NCBI GenBank assembly: GCA_964211495.1
Contig: CAXORL010000002.1
Span: 62,001-126,000, forward strand
Source: Faucicola osloensis_B
GTDB lineage: Bacteria; Pseudomonadota; Gammaproteobacteria; Pseudomonadales; Moraxellaceae
Length of the DNA stretch: 64,000 nt
Direction of reading: 5' to 3'
Positions 23,275-32,974 of this stretch are shown here, piece after piece. The translations under genes were made by a program, and so were the position numbers. Every line of letters begins with the position of its first letter. Position 1 is the first letter of the stretch. A model generated the notes under the pieces. It was not told the origin of the DNA, did not search any database, and saw nothing but the letters and a program-made list of their open reading frames with translations.

Positions 23275-24633
23275 ATGCAGCTTCTGGTTATTGGGTTAAA
23301 TCATAAAACAGCGCCAGTTGCCATGCGTGAGCAATTGGCATTTGCTGCTGAAGATTTGCCGATTGCCCTAGATTCGCTCAAAGCGATCACCCAAGGCGCG
23401 GTGATTTTATCGACCTGTAACCGGACTGAAATCTATGCCCTAGCCCCCGAAGGACAGACCCTCACTAGCACGATGTCACAAGTGATTGAATGGCTAGCGG
23501 CTTTTAAAAACACGCCGATGCAAAAAATCGCGCCACACCTGTATCAATATCAAAATAACCATGCACTGCTACATTGGGTGCGGGTAGCGTCTGGGCTAGA
23601 CTCGATGATTTTGGGCGAGCCGCAGATTTTGGGACAAATCAAACAGGCGGTGCGCCAATCCCGTGCCAAAGAAGCTATCTCGAGTAAGCTTAGCTGGGTG
23701 ATTCAGCAGGTATTTGCCGCCGCCAAACAAGTGCGTAACGAAACGCGGGTAGGCTCACAAGCGGTATCGTTAGGCTTTGCTGCCGCCAAATTAGTGACCC
23801 AAATTTTTCAAAAACCTAGCAACAACACTTTGCTGGTGGTCGCGGCAGGTGAGATGAATCGGCTGGTTGCGACCAATATCGCAGGGTTAGGTGTCGGCAA
23901 AGTCATCATTTGTAATCGTAGTCCTGAGCGTGCCGCGCTGCTCGCCTCTGAGCTTGAAACGATTGTGCCGCACATTGAGATTACCCCGCTTGATCAATTA
24001 GCCAACGTGTTGCCGCAAGCGGATATTGTAACCAGCTGTAGCGGTAGCTTATATACCTTGATTGATAAAACCATGGTAAAACAGGCGTTAAAACAGCGCC
24101 GTCATCAGCCCATGCTAATGATTGATTTGGCAGTCCCTCGCGATATTGAACCTACCGTCAGTGAGCTAGATGACGTGTATTTATACTCAATTGATGACTT
24201 GCAACATGTGATTGCAGGCAACCTTGAACAGCGTCGCCAAGCTGCCGTAGAAGCCGAATTATTGGTGAGCCAAATCGTGGTGGCGATTGAGCGCAAATAC
24301 TTGGTGCGCCAAGTGGGTCAGGATATTCAGCAGTACCGTGAGCAAGCCAAACACCATGCGGATATGATTTTAAGCCAATCCTTACAGCAGCTTGCCGATG
24401 GTCATGCAGCCGAAGCCGTATTAACCGAACTGACCCGTAAACTCACCCAAACATTAACCCATGCACCTTCTAAACTATTGCGAGAAACGGCTAGCGAATT
24501 GCCTGTAGAAACCGTCAATTTTGTGGCACAACAGCTGACCCATGCCTTTCGCAAAGACAAATGCCCCTATCTCACCCATAACAATACCCTGATTGATGAC
24601 GAGCCAGCGTCACCGTCTTTTGACAATCAATAA
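23275..24633 (+). CDS. hemA: Glutamyl-tRNA reductase
   Basis: First enzyme of C5-pathway haem synthesis; reduces glutamyl-tRNA to glutamate-1-semialdehyde with NADPH. The 452-residue protein has the nucleophilic Cys in LSTCNRTEIYAL (C48), the signature GLDSMILGEPQILGQIK, the NADPH-binding region (LLVVAAGEMNRLVATNI, where GAGEM is usual) and the C-terminal dimerisation helix. ATG at 23275. It is followed by a 143-nt spacer with a short direct repeat, then glnD. Confidence 0.96.
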   Translation: MQLLVIGLNHKTAPVAMREQLAFAAEDLPIALDSLKAITQGAVILSTCNRTEIYALAPEGQTLTSTMSQVIEWLAAFKNTPMQKIAPHLYQYQNNHALLHWVRVASGLDSMILGEPQILGQIKQAVRQSRAKEAISSKLSWVIQQVFAAAKQVRNETRVGSQAVSLGFAAAKLVTQIFQKPSNNTLLVVAAGEMNRLVATNIAGLGVGKVIICNRSPERAALLASELETIVPHIEITPLDQLANVLPQADIVTSCSGSLYTLIDKTMVKQALKQRRHQPMLMIDLAVPRDIEPTVSELDDVYLYSIDDLQHVIAGNLEQRRQAAVEAELLVSQIVVAIERKYLVRQVGQDIQQYREQAKHHADMILSQSLQQLADGHAAEAVLTELTRKLTQTLTHAPSKLLRETASELPVETVNFVAQQLTHAFRKDKCPYLTHNNTLIDDEPASPSFDNQ

Positions 24634-24650
24634 TTTTCCTATCGCTGAGC

Positions 24651-24681
24651 TTTTAAGCCCAAGTTTTTAAGCGCAAGTTTT
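24651..24681. repeat. 14-bp direct repeat after hemA
   Basis: TTTTAAGCCCAAGT (24651-24664) and TTTTAAGCGCAAGT (24665-24678) are adjacent with one mismatch. Confidence 0.55.
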
Positions 24682-24776
24682 CGCTACAAGCGGCGGCTAG
24701 CTTTTTTGCATCAAATTTGTAATACTTAAAATTGCTCTGCTAACTCTGATAACAATGGCGTCGATTAGGATTTGCT

Positions 24777-27455
24777 ATGTTTACTTGCCCACCGATACTA
24801 CCGTATTTTACCCCACTGCCTGCGCTTAGCCTGCAAGGCGAAGCCAATCTTGGCATACCCGCTTGGTTAGCAGCAGTGGAAGCGGACTTGGATAAGGCGC
24901 TGGCATCTGGCACACCGATTCGCCAAGTCGTCATGGGGCGCTGCTGTGCGATTGATAGCATGATGGCAGCCTTATTTGAGTTGTATGAACTCGATCAAAC
25001 TGATTTGACGCTGTTTGCCACAGGAGGGTATGGACGTGGGGAGTTGCACCCGTTTTCGGATGTGGATTTATTACTGTTAAGTCCAAACCCGATTGATGAG
25101 GCCTTGAATCAAAAAATTTCGCCGTTCGTCGCGAAGCTCTGGGATATTGGAATTGATCCTGCTTTGGTGGTGCGCTCTGTTGAAGAGTGCGATGAGGCTT
25201 GTCACGATGATATCACGGTAGCAACAAGTCTGTTAGAAGCACGAATTTTGGCGGGCAACGTTGCCCAAGCTGGGTTACCGATGCAGCTACTTAATAAAAA
25301 CTGGTCACAAACCAAGTTTTATGAGGCCAAAATGGCAGAAGCCAAAGAGCGCTATGTTAAACATAATTCGACGGAGTATAACCTAGAGCCTGACCTTAAA
25401 AACGCGCCAGGGGGCTTGCGCGATATTCATACTGTCGGCTGGATTAGTAAGCGCTATTTTCGCGTGACAAACTTGTTTGGACTGGTGCAGCAAGAATTTA
25501 TTACCGAAAAAGAATTTGATGAGCTGCAAGAAGCGGAAGATTTTTTGTGGTTGATTCGCCATCATCTGCACAAAATTGCCAAACGTAATGAAAACCGTGT
25601 TTTATTTGACTATCAGCGCCTGATTGCTGAGCGCATCGGTTACCGTGACAATTCGCATCCCAATGCCGCAGTCGAGCAGTTTATGCGCGATTATTACCGT
25701 TATGCCATGTCAAACTCAACATTGTCTGAAATGCTCACCCAGCACTACTATGAAACGTTGATTGAGGCGCGTCTACCCGATGAACAGCGCCCGGTACATA
25801 AGGTGATTAATGAGCGCTTCAAACTGGTCGGTAATCGCATCGCGGTGACGCATACGCGGGTGTTTGCCCAGCATCCGACCGCGATTTTAGAAATGTTTTT
25901 GTTGATGGGTCAGCAAAATATTCGCCATATTCGTACCCGCACGCTACGGATTTTGAAAATCGCTGCACGCGGCATTGATGAACATTTTCGCAATGACCCT
26001 GCCAACAAAGCCATGTTTATGGACAATATCAAAGAGCAAAATCTGCTATTTTGGCGACTGCGAGTCATGAAGCGTTATGGCGTGCTAGGTAGCTACTTGC
26101 CTGCTTTTGGGCAAATTACTGGGTTGATGCAATATGACTTGTTCCACCGTTATACGGTGGATGCCCATATTTTGATGTTGATACGTATGTTGCACCGCTT
26201 TACCGATGACAATTATGTTGATACTTATCCTCTTGTCAGTGGTATCTACCGCCGTATTGACCGTAAAGAGATGCTGGTGTTGGCAGCGATTTTCCATGAT
26301 ATTGCCAAAGGTCGGGGCGGTGACCACAGTGAACTTGGCGAGCAAGATGCCATCAAGTTTTGCTTGTCACATGGCTTGAGCCAAGCCGATGCCGAGCTTG
26401 TCGGCTGGTTGGTGTCTCAGCATTTATTGATGTCGATGACCGCGCAGAAAAAAGACATCTCTGACCCCGAAGTTGTCGCAGAATTCGCCGATAAAGTCGG
26501 GAATGTGACTTATTTGAATTATTTGTATGTGCTCACCGTTGCCGATATGAATGCCACCAACCCACAGCTTTGGAACAGTTGGCGCGCAACCTTGATGCGT
26601 CAACTATATACCCAAACCCGCCGTATCCTGCGGGCTGATATTGATGCGCCGATGAACCGCCACGACATGATTGCCAGTAACAAACAAAGCGCTCGTGATT
26701 TGCTAGCAGGTGATAATGGCTTGGCTGACATTGAAAGCCTGTGGGATGGGCTAGGGGAAGAGTATTTTTTGCGTGAAGTCCCAAGCGATATTGTTTGGCA
26801 TTCCAAAGCCATCATGGCACATGATGAGGTACAAAAACAACGCACAGAGAGCGAGCAACCTGAGCCGCTGATTATTTTGCGTGAACATCGCGAGTTGGCA
26901 CTCGATGCCGTGCAAGTGTTTATCTATACCCATGACCAATCCAATTTATTTGCGGTGACCATGACCGTGTTTGACCAAATGGATTTGGACGTACTCGATG
27001 CGCGCGTCATCACTGCCTCGCGAGATTTTGCCCTAGATTCTTACGTACTGCTTGATAGACATGGCACGCTGCTAACCGATACCGAGCGCCAAACTGAGCT
27101 CATTGAGCGTCTAAAACAAGCCTTTATTAGTCCAACGCTGCCTGAGGTGGCGCAGCGACGCATGCCCAGACAGCTCAAGCATTTTCATGTGCCCACCAAA
27201 GTGTCTTTTAGTTTTAACCCGCAATCCAATCAGCATATGATGATTTTGGAAACCCTTGACCAGCCAGCCTTGCTTGCGCGTGTGGGGCAGGTGTTTTTGG
27301 CGCATGATATTGAAGTGCATTTTGCCCGCATTACCACATTGGGTGAGCGCGCTGAAGATATGTTCTTTATTACTGACCATGAAGACAAACCGCTATCGGA
27401 TGAGCGACTAGAAAAACTCAAACAGGCATTGGTAGAAACGCTGAATGTCAGTTAA
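24777..27455 (+). CDS. glnD: Bifunctional [protein-PII] uridylyltransferase/uridylyl-removing enzyme
   Basis: GlnD senses glutamine and modifies PII proteins, controlling nitrogen assimilation. The 892-residue protein has the nucleotidyltransferase motif GGYGRGELHPFSDVDLLLL with D95/D97, an HD hydrolase domain (IFHDIAKGRGGDHSELGEQDA, ~residues 503-523), and two C-terminal ACT domains (~705-780 and ~815-890). Length matches the family. It is divergent in content from its Pseudomonas setting (map/rpsB absent). ATG at 24777, weak AGGATTTGCT leader. Confidence 0.96.
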   Translation: MFTCPPILPYFTPLPALSLQGEANLGIPAWLAAVEADLDKALASGTPIRQVVMGRCCAIDSMMAALFELYELDQTDLTLFATGGYGRGELHPFSDVDLLLLSPNPIDEALNQKISPFVAKLWDIGIDPALVVRSVEECDEACHDDITVATSLLEARILAGNVAQAGLPMQLLNKNWSQTKFYEAKMAEAKERYVKHNSTEYNLEPDLKNAPGGLRDIHTVGWISKRYFRVTNLFGLVQQEFITEKEFDELQEAEDFLWLIRHHLHKIAKRNENRVLFDYQRLIAERIGYRDNSHPNAAVEQFMRDYYRYAMSNSTLSEMLTQHYYETLIEARLPDEQRPVHKVINERFKLVGNRIAVTHTRVFAQHPTAILEMFLLMGQQNIRHIRTRTLRILKIAARGIDEHFRNDPANKAMFMDNIKEQNLLFWRLRVMKRYGVLGSYLPAFGQITGLMQYDLFHRYTVDAHILMLIRMLHRFTDDNYVDTYPLVSGIYRRIDRKEMLVLAAIFHDIAKGRGGDHSELGEQDAIKFCLSHGLSQADAELVGWLVSQHLLMSMTAQKKDISDPEVVAEFADKVGNVTYLNYLYVLTVADMNATNPQLWNSWRATLMRQLYTQTRRILRADIDAPMNRHDMIASNKQSARDLLAGDNGLADIESLWDGLGEEYFLREVPSDIVWHSKAIMAHDEVQKQRTESEQPEPLIILREHRELALDAVQVFIYTHDQSNLFAVTMTVFDQMDLDVLDARVITASRDFALDSYVLLDRHGTLLTDTERQTELIERLKQAFISPTLPEVAQRRMPRQLKHFHVPTKVSFSFNPQSNQHMMILETLDQPALLARVGQVFLAHDIEVHFARITTLGERAEDMFFITDHEDKPLSDERLEKLKQALVETLNVS

Positions 27456-27482
27456 CTTGTCAGTGGAAAAAGTCGGCTGCAA

Positions 27483-27517
27483 GCAAGCCCAATCGTAAGT
27501 CTAAGCGCAAGCCCAAT
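27483..27517. repeat. 11-bp direct repeat GCAAGCCCAAT
   Basis: Exact copies at 27483-27493 and 27507-27517 in the spacer between convergent glnD and sotB, embedded in AAGC-rich sequence. Confidence 0.5.
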
Positions 27518-27539
27518 TACAAGTAAGTTCTGGGTTTGA

Positions 27540-28772
27540 TTACTTTTGGGTGCGCGCCAAATACACCATTAAGCAAACCATGGCAATGAGCGCGATACCT
27601 GCCCCCACATAACCCACCATCGCCAGCCCTAGGCTTGCAATCACCAGTCCACCGACCAACGCGCCGCCGCCGATACCGATGTTATAAATTCCTGAAAAAA
27701 TTGACATCGCTACATCAGTGGCATTCGGCGCAAGCTGCAATACGCGTAGCTGAAAAGCAAGGCTAATCGCCGTAATTGCCAAGCCCCACAGCAAGGCTAG
27801 GGCAAGCCACAAGATTGGCACATGGGGCAGCCAAGCGGATGCCAATAACGAAAACAGCAGCGTTCCCATCGCGCTAATCAAAAATGCCCGTGGGAAACGG
27901 TCATAAAAGTGCCCAAATAGCCAGCTCGCTAGCAACCCTGCCACCCCAAAACTCAGCAAAATCACTGTAGCAAATTGCTGACTAAACTGACTAATCGTCA
28001 GCATATAAGGCTCAATATAACTATACGCCGTAAAGTGTGCGGTCACACATAGCACAGTGAGTGTATAGACAGTGAGCAAGGGGATATTGTTGAAGATACT
28101 GGGCAAACTTGCCGCTGAGCCGACATCTTTGCTCGGCAGTTTTGGCAAAATCCACCACACCATGATCATTGCCAAGAGTGCAGCCGCGCCAATCGTGCCA
28201 AACGTCATCCGCCACCCGAGCCACTGCCCAATCATCCGACCCAACGGCAGCCCAAGCACCGTCGCCAGCGCGCTACCCATCGACAGTAGCCCCAAGGCTT
28301 TGGTTTGACGATCTTTGGGCGCCACACGCACCACAAGGCTTGCGGTAATTGACCAAAACACCGCATGTGCTAGCGCAATCAATGCCCGCCCAAATAACAG
28401 CATGGCAAAACTTTGCGCCATCACCGATACCGCATGCCCCCCGATAAAGATAACAAATAATCCTATCAATAGCTTACGCCGTTCGATACGGGCAGTAGCA
28501 AGCATGGCAGGGAGCGACAAAATAGCCACAATCCAAGCATAGATAGTGATCATATGCCCCACCGTTTCTACGGGCATAGCAAAGCTATGACCAATGTCAG
28601 AGAGCAGCGCAATCGGTACAAATTCGGTGGTATTAAAAATAAATGCCGAAATCGCCATGACAATCACGCGCCACTGGCGAATTTGGTTGGGATAGTTGGG
28701 ATTGGACTGGGTGTGTTGGCGTAACTGGTGAAAATGACTCATTGCGGACAAGATGGCTAAGGCTGATGGCAT
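27540..28772 (-). CDS. sotB: MFS sugar efflux transporter SotB-like
   Basis: 410-residue major facilitator protein with 12 predicted helices. It tracks E. coli SotB closely: AISAFIFNTTEFVPIALLSDI near residue 40, IYAWIVAILSLPAML, ERRKLLIGLFVIFI, HAVFWSITASL, LGLPLGRMIGQWLGWRMTF and LAPNATDVAMSIFSGIYNIGIG. SotB exports sugars or arabinose-like compounds; the actual substrate here is unknown. An alternative start is ATG 28742 (MSHFHQ). It precedes darP, rapZ, panC and panB in leftward orientation only loosely (long spacer to darP). Confidence 0.88.
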   Translation of the reverse strand: MPSALAILSAMSHFHQLRQHTQSNPNYPNQIRQWRVIVMAISAFIFNTTEFVPIALLSDIGHSFAMPVETVGHMITIYAWIVAILSLPAMLATARIERRKLLIGLFVIFIGGHAVSVMAQSFAMLLFGRALIALAHAVFWSITASLVVRVAPKDRQTKALGLLSMGSALATVLGLPLGRMIGQWLGWRMTFGTIGAAALLAMIMVWWILPKLPSKDVGSAASLPSIFNNIPLLTVYTLTVLCVTAHFTAYSYIEPYMLTISQFSQQFATVILLSFGVAGLLASWLFGHFYDRFPRAFLISAMGTLLFSLLASAWLPHVPILWLALALLWGLAITAISLAFQLRVLQLAPNATDVAMSIFSGIYNIGIGGGALVGGLVIASLGLAMVGYVGAGIALIAMVCLMVYLARTQK

Positions 28773-28964
28773 ACCTTAGCGGCTCACTCTATAAAATAAA
28801 AGCAATTTTACGTTATTTTATGGTGAAAATAGTTTTGGTAGTAAAAAATCGACTCATAGGATAACGCAATAACCCAATGCGTAGCGGATAAATCACTCAG
28901 ACAGTCATCCGCTATACCCAAGCCACCTAGGGATAAGTGGTTAGAAAACTGGCAATCAGTCCAA

Positions 28965-29474
28965 CTACTTACCCTTGGACAAAATCGCCACTTGACGGAT
29001 ATAAGTGTGTAAATCCGCCACACTCTCATTCATCAATTCATCATCTTGGGTGTATTCGGCGTAGGCAATCCAAATCAGTAGCTGCTTGATGGTGTTGAAT
29101 TCACTGTCAAAAAAGGTTTTGGTAAATTGTTTTAAGGTATTGTCATCTTGCAAATTTAGGCGCGTTTGCCAACTTTCAATTTTGGCTTGTTGCTCAGGGC
29201 TAAAGGTATGGCGAAATAAAAATTCGACAATCGCATGCGGCTCTTCTTCAGCCAGCAATTTGCCCAAACGCTTGATGTGACGTTTACGTGCTTCATGGCT
29301 GGTGATATCGGCAAGCTGCAGCAAGTCATCCAAAAAAAATTCACTGGCAGGCAGTGCCTTCATTTGTTTTTTTGACAAATTGGCAAGCGGCTCAGCCAGT
29401 CGCTGTAGGCGTTCATGGGCTTTTTTTAGTTCGGTACGGCTAACCGCCATATCCATTTCAGCAAAATTAATCAT
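28965..29474 (-). CDS. darP: Ribosome biogenesis factor DarP (YjgA)
   Basis: 169-residue helical protein of the YjgA/DUF615 family, which binds late 50S precursors. Typical segments: SRTELKKAHERLQRLAEPL (~12-30), ALPASEFFLDDLLQLADITSHEARKRHI (split across 40-67) and a final helix. The N-terminal six residues before MDMAVSRTELKK are dispensable, so the start could be ATG 29456. It lies 51 nt downstream of rapZ. Confidence 0.88.
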   Translation of the reverse strand: MINFAEMDMAVSRTELKKAHERLQRLAEPLANLSKKQMKALPASEFFLDDLLQLADITSHEARKRHIKRLGKLLAEEEPHAIVEFLFRHTFSPEQQAKIESWQTRLNLQDDNTLKQFTKTFFDSEFNTIKQLLIWIAYAEYTQDDELMNESVADLHTYIRQVAILSKGK

Positions 29475-29525
29475 TCATCAATCTCAAAGTTATCAATCAT
29501 AAGTACAAAGTTGATTCAAAACGTG

Positions 29526-30401
29526 CTACCAGCGATTTTTTTCACGGTGTTTGATACGTACTACCATCTCTTTGGGTAGCGACTGGGTCAGTGACTCGCC
29601 CAATTTTTCTGCGATATACACAGAGCGGTGTTTGCCCCCAGTACAGCCGATAGCGATGGTCACGGTATGGCGATTGTTGTGCAAAAAAGGCGGTAACCAT
29701 TTTTTAAAAAAAGCGATAATATCATTCGCCATCTCATCTACTTCGCTGTAGTCATCAAAAAATGCTTTGACGCCATCGTCTAACCCTGTCTGGTCGCGCA
29801 GTTCAATCTTCCAATGGGGGTTTGGCAGGGTACGCACATCAAAGATAAAATCGGCATCAATCGGTGCCCCATATTTAAACCCAAAGGATAAAATATTGAC
29901 GGTGACCGCATTATCCACGCCCAAATGATCGCGGATGACTTCTTTGAGTTGGTGGATATTAAGTAGGCTGGTGTCAATTTTGATATCAGCGCGAATAGCA
30001 ATGGGTTCTAAGATATCGATTTCTTTTTTGATGGCATTAGGTAGATTACCCGACACCGCCATTAACGGATGCAGACGGCGCGTGGCATCAAACCGTGCCA
30101 CCAGGACGCTTTCTTGGGCAGTCACATACAGTATTTTAATCGCGGGTTTGCTATAAGTTTCTATAAGCTTATGATAGACCTCGGCAAACCGCGATAAGTC
30201 CGCTTGTGGCGAGCGTACATCCACACCAATGACGATTTTATAAATTTGGCTGTCATGTACAAGTTTATCAATGGCACTAGGGACTAGCGAGAGTGGCAAA
30301 TTATCAATTGGATAATAGCCAAAGTCTTCCATAATATTGAGAACCGATGTCTTACCCGAGCCTGAACGTCCTGAAACAATGATAACTTGTAGCTTTGACA
30401 T
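29526..30401 (-). CDS. rapZ: RNase adapter protein RapZ (YvcJ family)
   Basis: 291-residue P-loop protein. Walker A is GRSGSGKT at residues 11-18, followed by the family signature MEDFGYYPIDNLPLSLVP; the C-terminal domain has GCTGGKHRSVYIAEKL. In E. coli RapZ guides RNase E to GlmZ sRNA and senses glucosamine-6-phosphate; in other bacteria it contributes to envelope precursor control. No glmZ-like RNA was identified here and the usual rpoN/ptsN neighbours are absent. It starts 2 nt after the panC stop, indicating cotranscription with panC. Confidence 0.93.
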   Translation of the reverse strand: MSKLQVIIVSGRSGSGKTSVLNIMEDFGYYPIDNLPLSLVPSAIDKLVHDSQIYKIVIGVDVRSPQADLSRFAEVYHKLIETYSKPAIKILYVTAQESVLVARFDATRRLHPLMAVSGNLPNAIKKEIDILEPIAIRADIKIDTSLLNIHQLKEVIRDHLGVDNAVTVNILSFGFKYGAPIDADFIFDVRTLPNPHWKIELRDQTGLDDGVKAFFDDYSEVDEMANDIIAFFKKWLPPFLHNNRHTVTIAIGCTGGKHRSVYIAEKLGESLTQSLPKEMVVRIKHREKNRW

Positions 30402-30403
30402 AG

Positions 30404-31372
30404 TTAATCCTTTACAGATGCGGTGGTAGGTAGTCGATTAAAATCGCTAGCCGATGGCTGACCCAATTGCTGATTCAATTCTAGGCTAAATTCCTGATTT
30501 AGTTCCCGACTAAACTCTAGGTTATCTAAAAGCCGTGTTTTCTTGCCCAAAAAAGCGGCGGTCAAAATTACCAAATCTTTATCAGTGGGCTTCGGCGGTT
30601 GTAATAAGCGATTTTTAACTTCCAAATAATCCACTTTAAAGCCTGAATCAGCCACCGTCACGCGATTTAACTTATCAATTGCGCCGGCAATAATCTTGTC
30701 AAAATCGGCAAAATTGGCAGTTGTTAACTCATTGGCAAGCTGTTGCAAGCTTTTTTGCAAGGTGGGGGCAAGTTGACGTTCTGCTTCGCTTAGGTATTGA
30801 TTGCGAGACGATAATGCCAACCCGTCCTCAGCCCGCACGATATCCACCCCGACAATCTCAATCGGGAAATTTAGCTCAGCGACCAACTGGCGGATAATCG
30901 CAAGTTGTTGATAGTCTTTTTTGCCAAAAACAGCCATGTCAGGTTGGACGATATTAAACAGTTTGCTCACCACTAAGCCGACACCATCAAAGTGGGTGGG
31001 GCGAGTGTTGGCACACAAGATTTTGCTAATATCCCCTGATAGCACTTGCACGTTGTTAGGGTAGGTTGGGTACATTTCTTCCACGCTTGGGGCAAATACA
31101 AAATTTGCTCCCGCGTCGGTAAGTTTTGCCACATCGGCCTCTAGCGTGCGTGGGTAGGTATCAAAGTCTTCACCCACACCAAATTGGGTTGGGTTAACAA
31201 ACACACTGACCACTACGATATCGGCAAGTTCTTTGGCTTTTTTGACGAGGGTCACGTGACCGCTGTGCAAATTGCCCATCGTGGGGACCAGCGCTATCTT
31301 TGGCGCAGCCGCTTGATGGCGTAAAGGTTTTAAGGTGTCACGTAATGCGCTGATGGTATGAAATACTTGCAT
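30404..31372 (-). CDS. panC: Pantothenate synthetase
   Basis: Ligates pantoate and beta-alanine to pantothenate. The 322-residue protein has the adenylate-binding motif PTMGNLHSGH (HSGH 36-39), FGKKDYQQLAIIRQL and ALSSRNQYLS. The enzyme usually has ~280 residues; the extra ~40 at the C-terminus contain an internal repeat (EFSRELNQ/EFSLELNQ) and are probably a disordered tail. It follows panB by 19 nt and precedes rapZ by 2 nt. Confidence 0.94.
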   Translation of the reverse strand: MQVFHTISALRDTLKPLRHQAAAPKIALVPTMGNLHSGHVTLVKKAKELADIVVVSVFVNPTQFGVGEDFDTYPRTLEADVAKLTDAGANFVFAPSVEEMYPTYPNNVQVLSGDISKILCANTRPTHFDGVGLVVSKLFNIVQPDMAVFGKKDYQQLAIIRQLVAELNFPIEIVGVDIVRAEDGLALSSRNQYLSEAERQLAPTLQKSLQQLANELTTANFADFDKIIAGAIDKLNRVTVADSGFKVDYLEVKNRLLQPPKPTDKDLVILTAAFLGKKTRLLDNLEFSRELNQEFSLELNQQLGQPSASDFNRLPTTASVKD

Positions 31373-31391
31373 TTTTTTGCCTTTATGATTA

Positions 31392-32273
31392 CTAAAAACT
31401 ATGCGCTGGCGTTGGGAACGTACGGTCTTTGACCGCTTTATGATAGGCTTTAAACGCCCCGGTGATATCCTTGGTTTCGTTATGCTCGTCGGTCAAAAAG
31501 TCTTTGACAAACTTGGCAGGTTTACGGGTATATACCCCAAGCATATCGTGCATAACCAGCACTTGACCATCACAATCCACGCCCGCACCGATGCCAATCA
31601 CTGGCACCGGGAAAGTGTCACGCACTTTTTTGGCAAGCTCAGCAGGGACACATTCGAGCAGCAAAATGGCGGCGCCCGCTTCTACCACTGCTTGACAGTC
31701 AGCCATGAGTTTTTCCGCTTGGGCATCGGTTTTGCCTTGTACTTTGTAGCCACCAAACACATTCACGGATTGCGGTGTCAAACCTAAATGGACACAGGTC
31801 GGCACGCCGTTGTTGGCAAGCACTGACACGATTTTGGCAAGCTCGGCACCGCCTTCGATTTTGACCACGTGCGCGCCTGCTTGCATCACCGCTTGGCTGG
31901 CATCGAGTGCGCGCTCAAGCGTGGCAACGCTCATAAAAGGTAAATCACATAAAATCAGTGCATGACTGTTGGCACGAGCCACGTTTTGGGTATGATACAC
32001 CATGTCTGCGATGGTCACCGGCAAGGTTGAGGTTTGTCCTTGTACCACCATGCCAAGGCTATCGCCAATCAAAATCGTATCAATCGCTGCAACTTGCATG
32101 GCTGCTGCAAAACTTGCGTCATAACATGTCAAACACGAGAACGTCTCGCCATTGGCTTTGAGTTTGTCTAAGGTGGACAAGGTCACAGGTAATTTAGGCT
32201 TGGTCGTCGCTGCGGCAGATGTTGACTCAGTTGTTGAATCAGGGTTAGATTCTAGGTTGCTAACGTAACTCAT
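31392..32273 (-). CDS. panB: 3-methyl-2-oxobutanoate hydroxymethyltransferase
   Basis: Transfers a hydroxymethyl group from methylene-THF to ketoisovalerate, first step of pantothenate synthesis. About 293 residues with GDSLGMVVQGQTSTLPVTI, DLPFMSV, VKIEGGAE, HLGLTPQSV and the C-terminal HDMLGVY segment. ATG 32273 is selected because AAAGGAAA lies 7 nt upstream; an upstream in-frame ATG (32345) would add a Leu-rich low-complexity leader encoded by a repeat tract. It is followed by panC. Confidence 0.94.
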   Translation of the reverse strand: MSYVSNLESNPDSTTESTSAAATTKPKLPVTLSTLDKLKANGETFSCLTCYDASFAAAMQVAAIDTILIGDSLGMVVQGQTSTLPVTIADMVYHTQNVARANSHALILCDLPFMSVATLERALDASQAVMQAGAHVVKIEGGAELAKIVSVLANNGVPTCVHLGLTPQSVNVFGGYKVQGKTDAQAEKLMADCQAVVEAGAAILLLECVPAELAKKVRDTFPVPVIGIGAGVDCDGQVLVMHDMLGVYTRKPAKFVKDFLTDEHNETKDITGAFKAYHKAVKDRTFPTPAHSF

Positions 32274-32284
32274 GCGGTTTCCTT

Positions 32285-32376
32285 TAAAAAGCAAAGTTAA
32301 AAGAATCAAGGGTAAAAGAAGTAAAGCCAAAAGAAGCAAGGGCAAAAGAAACAGGCAAAAACAAGAAATAGGAAAA
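32285..32376. repeat. Purine-rich imperfect repeat tract upstream of panB
   Basis: Variants of AAAAGAAGCAAGGGCA recur several times between panB and folK. On the minus strand this is a pyrimidine-rich panB leader. It may be a slippage-prone tract or a translation-affecting leader. Confidence 0.5.
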
Positions 32377-32479
32377 ATAAAAAACGTTACTTTATCAATG
32401 GTTTAATTTTTTGCGATTTCAAATCCATAGCACCAATAATTTGTTAATTTTTACAAAAATCAATGTTAAGCGATATGGG

Positions 32480-32974
32480 TTAAAGCACGGTTAATTTTTC
32501 CAAGCCCTGCCACTGTTGACTGGTCGGTAAATCTGCTAGTTTTTGCCCCTTTACCATGAGGGTTGGGTCAAGCTCTAGCATTGGAATCAGCACAAAATTA
32601 CGCGCAAATAAGCCCTCATGTGGCACGGTTAAACGCGCATTGTTGACTGTGTCATCGCCATACAACAATACATCCACATCCAAACTACGCTCACCCCAGT
32701 GGCGCAAACGCGTGCGCTTGGCAGCGCTCTCCAAACTTTGGCAAAAATCCAACAGGGCTAAGGGTGCCAAATCGGTATCAACTTTTACCACGGCATTAAA
32801 AAAATCGGGCTGGTCGGTGACCCCAAAGGCTTTGGATTGATACAGTGATGATGCTGTAACATTGGCAAAGTGCGGCGATGCGTAAAACGCCGCAATAGCG
32901 TTGGCAATATGCTGTCTTGGCGTACCAAGTGCGTTTGCGATATTGCCACCCAAACCGATATAACACGTAATCAT
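32480..32974 (-). CDS. folK: 2-amino-4-hydroxy-6-hydroxymethyldihydropteridine pyrophosphokinase
   Basis: HPPK of folate synthesis, 164 residues. Signature CYIGLGGNIAN at the N-terminus and the pterin/Mg-binding motif RHWGERSLDVDVLLYG (~95-110). The start overlaps the pcnB stop by 4 nt (ATGA), indicating translational coupling; the pcnB-folK-panB-panC order is shared with Pseudomonas. Confidence 0.94.
   Translation of the reverse strand: MITCYIGLGGNIANALGTPRQHIANAIAAFYASPHFANVTASSLYQSKAFGVTDQPDFFNAVVKVDTDLAPLALLDFCQSLESAAKRTRLRHWGERSLDVDVLLYGDDTVNNARLTVPHEGLFARNFVLIPMLELDPTLMVKGQKLADLPTSQQWQGLEKLTVL

Noticed and set aside
29911..29919. DnaA-box-like TTATCCACG as sign of an origin
   Set aside because: Single imperfect match within rapZ; no cluster of boxes or AT-rich unwinding region.
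31253..31264. GGTCACGTGACC palindrome in panC as a second parS
   Set aside because: Shares only the CACGTG core; the flanks differ from the parS consensus at several positions.
32274..32345. Leu-rich N-terminal leader for PanB
   Set aside because: Encoded by the purine-rich repeat tract; a much better start with AAAGGAAA is at 32273.
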